This document shows, in pieces, positions 1-8,946 of a stretch of 64,000 bases of DNA (positions within the stretch are counted from its first letter, which is position 1; every line of letters starts with the position of its first letter). Below the pieces are notes generated by a model. It was not told the origin of the DNA, ran no database searches, and saw nothing but the letters and a program-made list of their open reading frames with translations. Origin of the DNA: Actinomadura flavalba DSM 45200 (GTDB lineage: Bacteria > Actinomycetota > Actinomycetes > Streptosporangiales > Streptosporangiaceae); the NCBI RefSeq assembly GCF_000374305.1, contig NZ_KB894099.1, positions 62,001-126,000 of the forward strand. The letters run 5' to 3'. The position numbers and the translations under genes are program-made.

Positions 1-182
1 GGCAGCTCTACGAGCAGTTCCCCGACATCCGGGGCAAGGAACTGCGGGTCCGCCTCGTCTGCACCGACGAGCCCGCCGACGACCGGCTCGTCCAGTTGCT
101 GACCGCCGGTACCGGGCTGTTCGCCAAGCACGGCGTCGACTTCGCGGTCGAGGTCATTCCCCGCGAGTTCGTCGAGAACTGA
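1..182 (+). CDS. C-terminal end of an unidentified protein (5' end outside window)
   Basis: An open frame runs from the window edge to a TGA at 180-182 and gives about 59 residues. The tail contains an alternating hydrophobic and charged stretch and ends REFVEN. Codons are G/C-rich at the third position, as in real genes here. No recognisable motif is present in this fragment, so no function is assigned. It converges with the next gene, with only 2 bp between the two stop codons. Confidence 0.6.
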   Translation, partial: QLYEQFPDIRGKELRVRLVCTDEPADDRLVQLLTAGTGLFAKHGVDFAVEVIPREFVEN

Positions 183-184
183 CG

Positions 185-850
185 TCAGGCGCCGCCGAGC
201 AGGTCGCGGAAGCCCGCCGCGAACCGGCCGCGCGGCTCGTCGATCGGGGCGATGCCCGTGGCGCCGAACCGCTCGGCGAACTCGTCGGTCAGCGCCCGCG
301 CCCGCGCGTCGTCGCCGCGCCAGTGGCTGACGACGGCGAGCGACTGGAGCCGCTGCGCCTCGGAGTCGGGTGCGGTGAGCGGCGCGTCCAGCGCCGCCGC
401 CAGCGCGTCCAGGTCGGCGTGCGCCCGCATCCACGGCAGGACGTGGTCGCGGACGAGATCATCGGTGCCCGCCACGGCCTTCGCCACGCCGTCCGGGTCG
501 GACGGGGCGCTCGCGCGCAGCGCGTCCACCACGTCGGCGGGCGGGACGCCCCGCCACGCTCCCGGCAGCGTCGGATACTCGGGCGCCTTGGGCCCGAACC
601 CGCTCAGCTCGCGGATCAGCCGCTGCGTCGGCACGTGCGTGACCGAGCAGTTCGGCGGGTCGAAGTGGACCGTCGTCGTACCGGCGCCGCCCGCCCGCTT
701 GGGCAGGGTGAGGCCGCCGGTCCAGTCGTCGCCGAGCGCGACGACGTAGCGCCCGCCCGCCGCGGCGCGGAAGCCGTGCGGGGCCAGCGCCTTCTTCTCG
801 GCCCGCACCCATTCCTTCTTCAGCGCGGCGCCCGTCTCGGCCATCGTCAT
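185..850 (-). CDS. Hypothetical protein, 221 aa
   Basis: I do not recognise this soluble, alpha-helix-rich protein. It has no signal peptide or membrane segment. The N-terminal half contains a probable beta-rich stretch (TTTVHFDPPNC around residues 59-69), and the C-terminal half is Ala/Asp-rich and helical. The ATG at 850 is preceded by GGGAGC at a good Shine-Dalgarno distance, and a second ATG lies two codons later. The Zn-dehydrogenase gene upstream on the same strand ends about 40 bp away, so it could be the last gene of a HAD phosphatase-dehydrogenase transcript. Confidence 0.7.
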   Translation of the reverse strand: MTMAETGAALKKEWVRAEKKALAPHGFRAAAGGRYVVALGDDWTGGLTLPKRAGGAGTTTVHFDPPNCSVTHVPTQRLIRELSGFGPKAPEYPTLPGAWRGVPPADVVDALRASAPSDPDGVAKAVAGTDDLVRDHVLPWMRAHADLDALAAALDAPLTAPDSEAQRLQSLAVVSHWRGDDARARALTDEFAERFGATGIAPIDEPRGRFAAGFRDLLGGA

Positions 851-890
851 GCTCCCAGTTTCGCGAAACGCGCGTCCGGCGGCAAAGTGG

Positions 891-2072
891 TCAGGGCTGG
901 ACGAGGACCTTGATGGCGCCGTCCTGCTTCTTCTGGAAGATCTCGTAGCCGTGCGGAGCCTCGTCCAGCGGGATGCGGTGGGTGGCGAGGTCCATGACGC
1001 CGAGCGGGTCGGCGTCGTCGGTGACGAGCGGCAGCAGCTCGTCGGTCCACTGCCGGACGTGCGCCTGGCCCATGCGCAGCGCGATGCCCTTGTCGAACAT
1101 GGTCATCATCGGCATCGGGTCGAGGTTGCCGCCGTAGACGCCGAGGACGGAGATGGTACCGCCGCGCCGGACGATGTCGATGGCCTCGGTGAGCGCCGCC
1201 ATCCGGTCCACACCCGCCTTGGGAATGACCTTCTGGGCGATCTTGTCCGGAATGAGCCCGGCGGCGGCCTGCGCGGCGGCACCGGCGGGCGAGCCGTGCG
1301 CCTCCATGCCGACGGCCTCGATGACCGAGTCGGTGCCGCGCCCGTCCGTCATGTCCCGGACGACGTCTCCGACCTGCCGGGACTTGGCCCGGTCGACGAC
1401 CTCGATCCCGTGCCGCCGGGCCATCTCCAGCCGCTCGGGGACGAGGTCGACGCCGATGACGCGGTGCCCCCGGTGGCGGGCGATCCGGGCGGCCATCTGC
1501 CCGATCGGCCCGAGGCCGAGGACGGTGACCGACCCGCCTTCCGGAATGTCGGCCCAGTGGACGCCCTGCCGCGCGGTGGGCAGCACGTCGGACAGGTACA
1601 CGAACCGCTCGTCCGGCGGCCCCTCGGGCACCTTGACCGGCCCGAACTGGGCCTGCGGGACGCGCAGGTACTCGGCCTGCCCGCCCGGCACCTGGCCGTA
1701 CAGCTTGGTGTAGCCGAACAGGGACGCGCCGGTGCCGCGCTCGCGGTTCTGCGTCGTCTCGCACTGCGCGAACAGCTTGCGGTTGCACATGTAGCAGTGC
1801 CCGCAGGAGATGTTGAACGGGATCACGACGCGGTCGCCGGGCGCGATGTGGCTCACCGCCGACCCGACCTCCTCGACGATCCCCATCGGCTCGTGGCCGA
1901 GGATGTCGCCCGCGCCGAGGAACGGGCCGAGCACCTCGTACAGGTGCAGGTCCGAGCCGCAGATGCCCGACGAGGTCACCTTGATGATCGCGTCGGTGGG
2001 CTCCTTGAGCACCGGGTCCGGGACCGATTCGACCCGGACGTCGCGTTTGCCATGCCAGGTGAGCGCCTTCAC
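891..2072 (-). CDS. Zinc-dependent alcohol dehydrogenase, formaldehyde-dehydrogenase-like
   Basis: This is a medium-chain NAD(P)-dependent dehydrogenase of 393 aa. The catalytic zinc site is visible as Cys38 with the GHE motif (His60, Glu61). Structural zinc cysteines lie at 90, 93, 96 and 104. A Rossmann motif GLGPIGQMAA follows in the middle. The insertion in the second half (around GLIPDKIAQKVIPKAGVD) resembles the glutathione-independent formaldehyde dehydrogenase branch, so small aldehydes or alcohols are likely substrates; the exact one cannot be read. The GTG start has GAGAGGAG upstream. It lies 10 bp behind the HAD phosphatase gene and is probably co-transcribed with it. Confidence 0.85.
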   Translation of the reverse strand: MKALTWHGKRDVRVESVPDPVLKEPTDAIIKVTSSGICGSDLHLYEVLGPFLGAGDILGHEPMGIVEEVGSAVSHIAPGDRVVIPFNISCGHCYMCNRKLFAQCETTQNRERGTGASLFGYTKLYGQVPGGQAEYLRVPQAQFGPVKVPEGPPDERFVYLSDVLPTARQGVHWADIPEGGSVTVLGLGPIGQMAARIARHRGHRVIGVDLVPERLEMARRHGIEVVDRAKSRQVGDVVRDMTDGRGTDSVIEAVGMEAHGSPAGAAAQAAAGLIPDKIAQKVIPKAGVDRMAALTEAIDIVRRGGTISVLGVYGGNLDPMPMMTMFDKGIALRMGQAHVRQWTDELLPLVTDDADPLGVMDLATHRIPLDEAPHGYEIFQKKQDGAIKVLVQP

Positions 2073-2082
2073 GGCTCTCCTC

Positions 2083-2745
2083 TCAGTGTCCGTTGAGCGG
2101 CGTTTCGGGGAAGGCGCCGAGGATCTCGCCGACGCTCGCGTAGACGGCGGCGGCCCCGGCGTCGAGCAGTTCGGCGCGCGAGAACCCGCCGGTCAGGACG
2201 CCGACGCAGGGCACACCGGCGCGCACGCACGCCTCCACGTCCCACACGGCGTCCCCGACGAACACGGCGTTCTGCGGCTCGGCGCCGGCGTCGTCCAGCG
2301 CCGCCCGGACGAGGTCGGGCGCGGGCTTGCTCTGCTCGACCTCCGACGACGAGGTGGCGCCGTCGATGGCGTCGTCGGCGTCGAGCGCGCGGCGCAGCGC
2401 CCGCATCTCGGTGGACCCGGCGGAGCTGGCGAGCAGGACGCGCCGTCCGCTGCGCGCGCAGCGCCGCAGCAGGTCGCCCGCGCCCCCGAACGCCTCCAGC
2501 CGGTCCCAGTACTGGGCGTAGAGGGCGAGGTGGGCGTCGCGCATGGCGTCGTCGGCGGCGCGGTCGCGGTCGTCGGGCAGCACGTGGTCGAGCAGTTTGT
2601 CCGAGCCCATCCCGACGGCCCGGTGGACGGCGGCCATCGGCACGACCTGCTCGTACTGGCGGAACGCCTGCCACCAGCAGACGGCGTGCAGGTAGTTGGT
2701 GTCGACGAGCGTCCCGTCGACGTCGAAGATCACGACTTCGGTCAC
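2083..2745 (-). CDS. HAD-family hydrolase, phosphoglycolate-phosphatase-like
   Basis: A 220-residue haloacid dehalogenase superfamily phosphatase. Motif I is FDVDGTLVDT near residue 7, with Asp8 as nucleophile and Asp10 as acid/base. Motif II is LLASSAGS, motif III the lysine in SKPAPD, and motif IV FVGDAVWDVEA. A helical cap lies between motifs I and II. The pattern is that of subfamily I phosphatases (phosphoglycolate or beta-phosphoglucomutase type); the substrate is unknown. It is the first gene of a two-gene unit with the downstream Zn-dehydrogenase. Confidence 0.85.
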   Translation of the reverse strand: MTEVVIFDVDGTLVDTNYLHAVCWWQAFRQYEQVVPMAAVHRAVGMGSDKLLDHVLPDDRDRAADDAMRDAHLALYAQYWDRLEAFGGAGDLLRRCARSGRRVLLASSAGSTEMRALRRALDADDAIDGATSSSEVEQSKPAPDLVRAALDDAGAEPQNAVFVGDAVWDVEACVRAGVPCVGVLTGGFSRAELLDAGAAAVYASVGEILGAFPETPLNGH

Positions 2746-2777
2746 GCCCGGCCCCTACCCGGCGTGACCTGGGCGAA

Positions 2778-2969
2778 TCAGTGGCCCTTGACGAGGAAGT
2801 ACACCAGCGCGGCGACGTGCGCCACGACGGTCAGCGCGAGCGACAGGTGGAACATGAGCCGCGCGGTGGGGTGGTCGAAGTTGGACGTGCGCGCCGCCGG
2901 TCGCGCGGCGCGGTCCGTCACCTGGTCCTCCAGGGAGTCCAGGGAGGGGAAGAAGCGACGCAGTGCCAT
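2778..2969 (-). CDS. Small single-pass membrane protein, 63 aa
   Basis: A charged N-terminal part of about 37 residues is followed by one hydrophobic helix (about residues 39-59, LMFHLSLALTVVAHVAALVYFLV) and a short KGH tail. The length and codon bias suggest a real gene. No family is recognised. It sits between the HAD gene on the same strand and a divergent hypothetical gene whose start is about 63 bp away. Confidence 0.55.
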   Translation of the reverse strand: MALRRFFPSLDSLEDQVTDRAARPAARTSNFDHPTARLMFHLSLALTVVAHVAALVYFLVKGH

Positions 2970-3032
2970 GCCCTCAGCGTACCCGGCGGTTCTTCCTGCC
3001 TCCCATGTGCAACAGCGCTAACGTTGCGTTCC

Positions 3033-3485
3033 ATGCGTCCGGTGGTGGTCGAGGTCCTGCCGCTGCGCGGAACCGGCGGCGACGTCGCGTTCCGGCGCCG
3101 CGCCGGGCTGCTGCGCGACCGCGAGGACCCCGACGCCGCCGCCCGCCGGCTCGTCCCCGGCGTCACCCCCGCGACGCTGCTGCACTCGACGAGCTGGCGC
3201 ACCGACGGCGACCGTCTCGTCCTCACCTACGCCGTCGCGCCCGATCCGCAGCCGTGGCACGCGGCGGTCCCGCTGCGCGGCACCCGTCTGGCGCACGGCC
3301 CGCGTCCGGACCGTCCGTCGCCCGAGGCGCCGACCCACGCCGAGGTCGCCGCGCACGCCGCCCGCCACCTGGCCTTCCTGCTCACCCGCGACGAGCAGGC
3401 CCGCGCGGCGCTCGCCGCCGACACGGCGCTGACGGCCGCGCTCGCCGCCTGCTCCCCCGAGCCCGCCGGACGCGTCCCCGCCTGA
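3033..3485 (+). CDS. Hypothetical protein, 150 aa
   Basis: Soluble protein starting MRPVVVEVLPLRG. The frame is open further upstream, but the ATG at 3033 is preferred because upstream codons overlap the divergent small membrane gene. The middle (LHSTSWRTDGDRLVLTYAV) looks like beta strands, and the C-terminal part is helical and alanine-rich. The function is unknown. The next gene on the same strand starts 24-39 bp later, so the two may be co-transcribed. Confidence 0.6.
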   Translation: MRPVVVEVLPLRGTGGDVAFRRRAGLLRDREDPDAAARRLVPGVTPATLLHSTSWRTDGDRLVLTYAVAPDPQPWHAAVPLRGTRLAHGPRPDRPSPEAPTHAEVAAHAARHLAFLLTRDEQARAALAADTALTAALAACSPEPAGRVPA

Positions 3486-3509
3486 ATCTCTGGCCGCACG
3501 GCGCGGAAC

Positions 3510-4670
3510 GTGGTGTCGTGGGGAATGCGGGAACTCTTGGTGATCATGGGGTCGGGCGAGACGAGCCCGACGATGGTGGGGGTCCACAAGGAGGCGGCGC
3601 GGCGCCCGGCCGTCCTCCTCGACACCCCCTACGCGTTCCAGGAGAACGCGGCGGACATCTCCCGGCGGGCCTGCGCGTACTTCGCGCGCAGCGTCGGGTT
3701 GCCGGTCGAGGTCGCGGCGAAACCGGAGGACCTGGAGACCGCCGGATGGATCTTCTCCGGGCCGGGCAGCCCCACCTACGCGCTGGAGCGATGGCGCGGC
3801 CCGGTCGCAGAAACCCTCCGGCAGAGCGCGGCGACGCTGGTGTTCGCGTCGGCCGCCGCGTGCGTGCTCGGCCGCGTCGCCGTACCCGTCTACGAGATCT
3901 ACAAGGTCGGCGCCGACCCGTGCTGGCACGACGGCCTGGATCTACTCGGTGACCTCGGCCTGAACGTCGCGGTCGTCCCGCACTACGACAACGCCGAGGG
4001 CGGCACGCACGACACCCGCTTCGCCTACCTGGGCGAGCGGCGGCTGCGGCGCATGGAGGCCGCCCTGCCGGACGGCACGGCCGTGCTCGGCGTGGACGAG
4101 CACACCGCCGTCCTCATCGACGACCGCGTCCGGGTGCGGGGACGCGGCGGCCTGACCGTCCGCCGCGCCGGGGCGAGCACCGTCGTCCCGGCGGGCGAGA
4201 CGCTGACGCTGGACGAGCTGCGCGCGCTGACGCGCGGCGGCGCCGTCCGGCGGACCCCGGCGCGGACGGCCGCGCCCGCCGAACCGCCCCGTCCGACGCT
4301 CAAGCAGACCGTCCTGGACGCCCGCGCCCGCTTCGCCGCCGCCGAACCCGCCGAGCGCGTCCGGCTGATCCTCGGCCTGGAGGCCGCCATCGCGGACTGG
4401 ACCGACGACACCGAGGAGGACGAGGGCACCGACTGGGCCCGCGCCGTGCTGCGCTCGCTCGTCACCCGGCTGGGCGCGTCGGCGGCGCTCAACGGGGCCG
4501 TCCCCGCACTGGTCGCCGTGCGGGACGAGCTACGGGCCGCCGGGCTCTACCCGCTCGCGGACCGCGTCCGCGACGCCCTGGCCTCCGGCGGCGTCCACCT
4601 CCGCGACACCCCGGCGGGGACGTTCTGGGACGTCGGCGGTCAGGACGCGCGCAGCCGGGAGACCTCGTAG
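3510..4670 (+). CDS. Type 1 glutamine amidotransferase-like / peptidase S51-like protein with helical C-terminal extension
   Basis: About 380 aa. Residues 1-200 have the fold signature of the S51 (dipeptidase E/cyanophycinase) branch of class I glutamine amidotransferase-like proteins: MGSGETSP near the start, FSGPGSPTYAL as the oxyanion region, the nucleophile-elbow-like FASAAACVLG, and a later HYDNAEGG. The C-terminal 120 residues form an unrelated charged helical domain. The serine in ASAAA is the likely nucleophile, but a cysteine lies three residues later, so the catalytic residue is uncertain. Starts at GTG 3510, GTG 3513 or ATG 3525 are possible; ATG 3525 (MRELLVIMGSGE) fits the family start best. 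The substrate is unknown. Confidence 0.7.
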   Translation: MVSWGMRELLVIMGSGETSPTMVGVHKEAARRPAVLLDTPYAFQENAADISRRACAYFARSVGLPVEVAAKPEDLETAGWIFSGPGSPTYALERWRGPVAETLRQSAATLVFASAAACVLGRVAVPVYEIYKVGADPCWHDGLDLLGDLGLNVAVVPHYDNAEGGTHDTRFAYLGERRLRRMEAALPDGTAVLGVDEHTAVLIDDRVRVRGRGGLTVRRAGASTVVPAGETLTLDELRALTRGGAVRRTPARTAAPAEPPRPTLKQTVLDARARFAAAEPAERVRLILGLEAAIADWTDDTEEDEGTDWARAVLRSLVTRLGASAALNGAVPALVAVRDELRAAGLYPLADRVRDALASGGVHLRDTPAGTFWDVGGQDARSRETS

Positions 4671-5560
4671 AGCGCGATGCCCGCCGCGACGCCCGCGTTC
4701 AGCGACTCGGCCGCCCCCGGCATCGGGATCGTGACCAGCAGGTCGCAGGTGTCGGCGACGAGCCGCCCGAGGCCCTTGCCCTCCGACCCGACGACGAGCA
4801 CGAACGGCCCGCCCGCGACCTCCAGGTCACCGACGGCGGTGCCGCCGGAGGCGTCCAGCCCGGCGACGAAGCAGCCCGCCTTCTGGTATGCCTTGAGCTG
4901 CCGGGACAGGTTCGTCACCTGCGCGACCGGCAGGGAGGCCAGCGTGCCCGCCGACGCCTTCCACGTGCCCGCCGTGACGCCCGCCGCGCGCCGCTCGGGG
5001 ACGACGACGCCGGACGCGCCGAACGCCGCCGCCGACCGGACGATCGCGCCGAGGTTGCGGGGGTCGGTGATGCCGTCCACGGCGACGATGAGCGGCCGCG
5101 TGCCGCGCAGCAGGTCGTCGGCGTGCGCGTACCGGTAGGGCTTGACCTGGAGCGCGATGCCCTGGTGGACGGCGCCGTCGGTGAGCCGGTCGAGTTCGGC
5201 GCGGCCCGCCTCCAGCAGCGGGATGCGCCGGTCGGCGGCGAGCTGGATGGCCTCGCGGACGCGGTCGTCGCGCCCGTCGGAGACGTAGAGCGCGCTGCCG
5301 GGCACCCCGGCGCGCAGCGCCTCCACGACCGGGTTGCGGCCGGTGACCAGCTCGGGCACCTCGCCGTTGGCGCGCCGGGCGCCCGCCGGACGGCTCGTCC
5401 GCGCGGGCTCGTCGCCGGTCTTGGCGCGGGACGCGCCCGGCCCGGCGGTCGGCGTGCCGGTGCGCCGCGCGTTCTTCACGGCCCGCGCCTTCTGCCGCTT
5501 GCCGTGCCAGTGCCGGTCCTCGGCCTTCGGAGTCGGTCCCTTGCCCTTGCGCTTCGGCAT
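4640..5560 (-). CDS. rlmB: 23S rRNA (guanosine-2'-O-)-methyltransferase RlmB, TrmH/SpoU family
   Basis: A SAM-dependent 2'-O-methyltransferase of the knotted SPOUT class. After a basic, disordered N-terminal tail (about residues 1-65) comes the L30e-like substrate-binding domain and then the catalytic domain. Motif 1 is DGITDPRNLGAIVRSA (162-177), motif 2 VVGSEGKG (256-263) and motif 3 IPMPGAAESLN (278-288). The lysine-rich N-terminus is typical of actinobacterial forms. It follows cysS on the same strand, a standard actinobacterial pairing, separated by 116 bp that holds an inverted repeat. Its stop overlaps the 3' end of the convergent S51-like gene by 31 bp. Confidence 0.95.
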   Translation of the reverse strand: MPKRKGKGPTPKAEDRHWHGKRQKARAVKNARRTGTPTAGPGASRAKTGDEPARTSRPAGARRANGEVPELVTGRNPVVEALRAGVPGSALYVSDGRDDRVREAIQLAADRRIPLLEAGRAELDRLTDGAVHQGIALQVKPYRYAHADDLLRGTRPLIVAVDGITDPRNLGAIVRSAAAFGASGVVVPERRAAGVTAGTWKASAGTLASLPVAQVTNLSRQLKAYQKAGCFVAGLDASGGTAVGDLEVAGGPFVLVVGSEGKGLGRLVADTCDLLVTIPMPGAAESLNAGVAAGIALYEVSRLRAS

Positions 5561-5676
5561 CTGCTCTACGTCCCTCGCGACGATCTACGGTGCGCCGCGG
5601 TGTCCCGTACGGCGGTCATGGGGCACCCGCCCCAAACCCCCGAGTTTAGGCGGCCTGGGCGGGTGTCCGCGCCTGT

Positions 5677-7071
5677 TCAGGCCCGCTTCAGCTCCCAGCG
5701 GGGGCCGTGCGGGGTGTCCTCGACGAGCACGCCCGCCGCCGTCAGGCCGTCGCGGATGGCGTCGGCGGCGGCGTAGTCCTTGCGGGTGCGGGCGGCCTGC
5801 CGCTGCTCCAGCGCGACACCGACGAGCGCGTCCACGACGGGACGCAGGTCGTCGTCGGCGCCCGTCCACTCGGGGTCGAGCGGGTCGAGGCCGAGCACGG
5901 CCGTCATCGCCCGGACGGCAGCCAGGTGCTCGGCGGCGGCGACGACGTCCCCGGCGGCCAGCGCGCTGTTGCCCTCGCGGACCCGCTCGTGGACGACGGC
6001 GAGCGCCTGCGGGACGGCGAGGTCGTCGTCCATCGCGGCGACGAACGCCTCGGGCAGCGCGGCGGCGGGCGCCCCCGCCCCCGCGACCTCGGCGGCCCGC
6101 GTCACGAACCCCTCGATGCGCTGGTAGGCGGCGACGGCCTCGCCGAGCGAGGCGTGCGTGAAGTCGAGCAGCGACCGGTAGTGCGCCGACGCCAGGTAGT
6201 ACCGCACCTCGACGGGCCGCGCGCGGCCGAGCAGGTCGGGCAGCAGCACGACGTTGCCGACGGACTTGCTCATCTTCTCGCCGTCGACCGTGAGCAGCCC
6301 GTTGTGCAGCCAGTAGCGGGCGAACGGGTCGCCCGCGGCGTTGGACTGGGCGATCTCGTTCTCGTGGTGGGGGAAGATGAGGTCCATCCCGCCGCCGTGG
6401 ATGTCGAACGCGGCGCCGAGGTAGCGGGTGGCCATCGCCGAGCACTCCAGATGCCAGCCGGGCCGCCCCTCCCCCCACGGCGTCTCCCACGACGGCTCGC
6501 CGGGCTTGGCGCCCTTCCACAGCGCGAAGTCGCGGGCGTCGCGCTTGGCGTCCTCGTTGGGGGTGTCGCCCGCCGACCGCATGTTCTCCAGCCGCTGGTT
6601 CGACAGCGCGCCGTAGTGCTCGGCCCACGACAGCACGTCGAAGTAGACGTCGCCCCCGGCCGCGTAGGCGTGGCCGTTCTCGATCAGCCGCCGGATGAGG
6701 CGGATCATCTCCGGGACGTGCCCGGTGGCGCGCGGCTCGATCGTGGGCGGGAGGCAGCCGAGGGTGTCGTAGCCCCGGTTGAACACGCGCTGGTTGCCCT
6801 CGGCGACGGCGAACCAGGGCGTGTCGGACGCGGCGGCGACGGCGAGGATCTTGTCGTCGATGTCGGTCACGTTCCGGACGAACGTGACGGCGTACCCCGA
6901 CTGCCGCAGCCAGCGCAGCAGCACGTCGTAGATGACACCCGACCGCAGATGCCCGATGTGCGGCGAAGCCTGCGGAGTGGCGCCACAGACGTACATCCCG
7001 ACGCGACCCTCGGCGAGGGGCTCGAACGCGCGGACGGTCCGGGTGCTGGTGTCGTAAAGGCGCAGGCTCAC
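5677..7071 (-). CDS. cysS: Cysteinyl-tRNA synthetase
   Basis: Class I synthetase that charges tRNA-Cys. The HIGH signature is at residues 38-41 and the KMSKS loop at 266-270. Probable zinc ligands are Cys29, Cys210, His235 and Glu239, equivalent to the E. coli Cys28, Cys209, His234 and Glu238. The C-terminal region holds the DALR-like helical anticodon domain. I place the start at GTG 7071 (MSLRLYDTS), which aligns with the family start. An ATG at 7098 would add nine atypical residues and overlap the upstream gene. The PH-like membrane gene ends 11 bp upstream. Confidence 0.95.
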   Translation of the reverse strand: MSLRLYDTSTRTVRAFEPLAEGRVGMYVCGATPQASPHIGHLRSGVIYDVLLRWLRQSGYAVTFVRNVTDIDDKILAVAAASDTPWFAVAEGNQRVFNRGYDTLGCLPPTIEPRATGHVPEMIRLIRRLIENGHAYAAGGDVYFDVLSWAEHYGALSNQRLENMRSAGDTPNEDAKRDARDFALWKGAKPGEPSWETPWGEGRPGWHLECSAMATRYLGAAFDIHGGGMDLIFPHHENEIAQSNAAGDPFARYWLHNGLLTVDGEKMSKSVGNVVLLPDLLGRARPVEVRYYLASAHYRSLLDFTHASLGEAVAAYQRIEGFVTRAAEVAGAGAPAAALPEAFVAAMDDDLAVPQALAVVHERVREGNSALAAGDVVAAAEHLAAVRAMTAVLGLDPLDPEWTGADDDLRPVVDALVGVALEQRQAARTRKDYAAADAIRDGLTAAGVLVEDTPHGPRWELKRA

Positions 7072-7081
7072 GCGCCCCAGG

Positions 7082-7825
7082 TTATTGGATCGCCGCATCC
7101 CCCGTGGGTGAGTTGCGCAGCGCGTCCGGCGCGCGCAGGACGGCGAGCGCGCACGCGTTCGGCGTCGCGGCGGCCAGCGCGGTGAGATCGGGGTCGCCGG
7201 GGCGGGCGCGGACCGTCACCAGGCCGTCCGCGATGTCGATGGACCGGACGCGCTCCCAGGGCAGTTCGGTGCCGTCCTTGGCGATGCCGCCGGGACCGGC
7301 GGTGAACGGGCCGAAGCGGACGGTTCCGCCGCGTTCCAGCTCGTCCCGGGCACGCCGCACCACGCGCGCGGTGACCTCGACGGTGACCGCGTGACCCAGG
7401 TCCTCGACGCCGGGGAGTTCGTCGCCGAACGTCAGCGTGCGGCCGGACGCGCGGACGGTGTACCGCCAGCGGGTGCGCGCGCCGGTGCGGACGCCCGCGA
7501 CCGTGACCGCGTCGATCGCGTCCCACGGCCACTGCACCCCGGCGGCGCTCAGCCCGCCGGGGTGCAGGACGACGACGCGTCCCCGCTCGCGCAGCCGGGC
7601 CTTGGCCGCGTATCCGGCCGCGCCCGCCAGATACCCCGCACAGAGCAGGGCCGTGAGCGTGCCGAGCCCGGGGTGGCCGCGCCGGAACTGCGCCCAGGCG
7701 GCCAGCGCCAGCAGGAGCCCGACGACGAGGACGACGGCGAGCAGGGCGAGGATGCGGCGGCGTCCCGGACGGGCGTCGAAGACGCGGTCGGGCGGGCCGA
7801 GCGCGGCGGAGGGAGCGGGCGGCAT
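7082..7825 (-). CDS. Two-helix membrane protein with PH-like cytoplasmic part (DUF6585-like)
   Basis: Residues about 25-75 form two membrane helices (ILALLAVVLVVGLLLALAAW and a following segment up to AGAAGYAAKA). The rest, about 170 residues, is a soluble beta-rich region with repeated WPWDAIDAV and LPWERVRSIDI elements. These are typical of bacterial PH-like domains that follow short membrane anchors. I associate it with the actinobacterial DUF6585 family from memory of the pattern, without a search. It lies directly upstream of cysS. The function is unknown. Confidence 0.65.
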   Translation of the reverse strand: MPPAPSAALGPPDRVFDARPGRRRILALLAVVLVVGLLLALAAWAQFRRGHPGLGTLTALLCAGYLAGAAGYAAKARLRERGRVVVLHPGGLSAAGVQWPWDAIDAVTVAGVRTGARTRWRYTVRASGRTLTFGDELPGVEDLGHAVTVEVTARVVRRARDELERGGTVRFGPFTAGPGGIAKDGTELPWERVRSIDIADGLVTVRARPGDPDLTALAAATPNACALAVLRAPDALRNSPTGDAAIQ

Positions 7826-7973
7826 GAATCATCGTCTACCCCACCGCGCCCGCAGAAAATCCACGAGCAGGACGAGTCGGCGCAAGCGACAGGAGGAACT
7901 CACCCTGAAGGGGATATCGTCCCCCGGAAAGGGAAGATCACCCGCGCCCCGACCGTCCCCGGAAAGAGCCCCG

Positions 7974-8939
7974 ATGTCCCCCGACCGCCGTCCCGGCCGC
8001 GCCTTCACCGTCGCCGCCGCGCTCGCCGTGGTGGTGCTGGCCGCCGCCGCGTTCACCGTCACCTACGAGCCGCTGCGGCTGCTGGCCCGCGCGGGCGGCG
8101 TGGACGCGCGCTGGGCGCCCGCCTATCCGGTCATCGCGGACACGCTGCTGGCCGTCGCGATCCTCGCCGTCATGGTCGCGCGCCGGACCCGCTGGTGGAC
8201 GCGGCTGTGGCGGTGGGCGCTGCTGCTGGCGCTGCTCGCGGGCGGCGCGGCGCTGAGCGTGCAGCACGCGGTGTGGGGGTACGCGTCGCTGCCGGACGAC
8301 GCCGTCCGCGCGGGCGTCGCGGTGGCGCCGCACGTCGCGCTGGTCGTGGTGGTGCTGCTGTGGCTGACGCTGGTGAAGCAGCGGCGCCGCGTGCCGGAGC
8401 CGCTGGTGACGGCACCGCCGCAGGACGCCGAGCCGGTGGAGGAGGCGCCGCGCGAGGACGACCGCGCGGAGACCGTCGCGGCGGACGAGCCTGCGGAACC
8501 GCCCGTCGTGGAGCCCGTCGCGGACGACGAGCCGCGTCCGGCCGTCGAGGAACCGCCCGTCCTCCCCGACTTCCCCGCCGCGCCGGTGGACGACTGGGAG
8601 CCCGTCACCACGCGCGGCCCGGCGCCGACCGTGGTGCAGGCGGCGGCCCGGGAGCGCGAGGAGGAGCTGGCCGCGCACCCGTCCCCGGACGAGGCGCCGC
8701 CGCTGCCGGAACCCGAGCCCACCGACGAGCCGCCGCTGCCCGTCCTGGAGCCGAGGGAGCCCGAGCACGAGCGGCCTCCGGCGTCCCTGCCGACCGACGT
8801 CGAACTGGTCCGCTCGCGGCCGGCCGACGCCGACGAGGCACCGCAGGCGTCGACCACCCGGGACGATCTGCCGCTGTGGGGCTGGAACCCGCCGCCGTCC
8901 GGCTCTCTTCGCAGCGGGCCGACGCCGCCCTCGGAGTGA
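7974..8939 (+). CDS. DUF2637-like multi-pass membrane protein with long acidic Pro-rich tail
   Basis: The N-terminal 125 residues form four helices with the pattern AAFTVTYEPLR, YPVIADTLLAVAIL, a WW-containing third helix and a final helix before KQRRR. This matches the DUF2637 (Spd-like) membrane domain known from actinobacterial plasmids and chromosomes. The remaining 190 residues are Glu/Pro/Asp-rich and probably disordered in the cytoplasm. The ATG at 7974 is chosen because GGAAAGAG lies just upstream; the open frame extends further but overlaps a divergent gene. It converges with ispF, the two stops being 7 bp apart. Confidence 0.65.
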   Translation: MSPDRRPGRAFTVAAALAVVVLAAAAFTVTYEPLRLLARAGGVDARWAPAYPVIADTLLAVAILAVMVARRTRWWTRLWRWALLLALLAGGAALSVQHAVWGYASLPDDAVRAGVAVAPHVALVVVVLLWLTLVKQRRRVPEPLVTAPPQDAEPVEEAPREDDRAETVAADEPAEPPVVEPVADDEPRPAVEEPPVLPDFPAAPVDDWEPVTTRGPAPTVVQAAAREREEELAAHPSPDEAPPLPEPEPTDEPPLPVLEPREPEHERPPASLPTDVELVRSRPADADEAPQASTTRDDLPLWGWNPPPSGSLRSGPTPPSE

Positions 8940-8946
8940 CGCGGGG

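Noticed and set aside
5624..5665. Riboswitch or attenuator between cysS and rlmB
   Set aside because: Only a 9-bp inverted repeat with a 24-nt loop is seen. There is no T-box or other conserved element, so it is left as an unremarkable inverted repeat.
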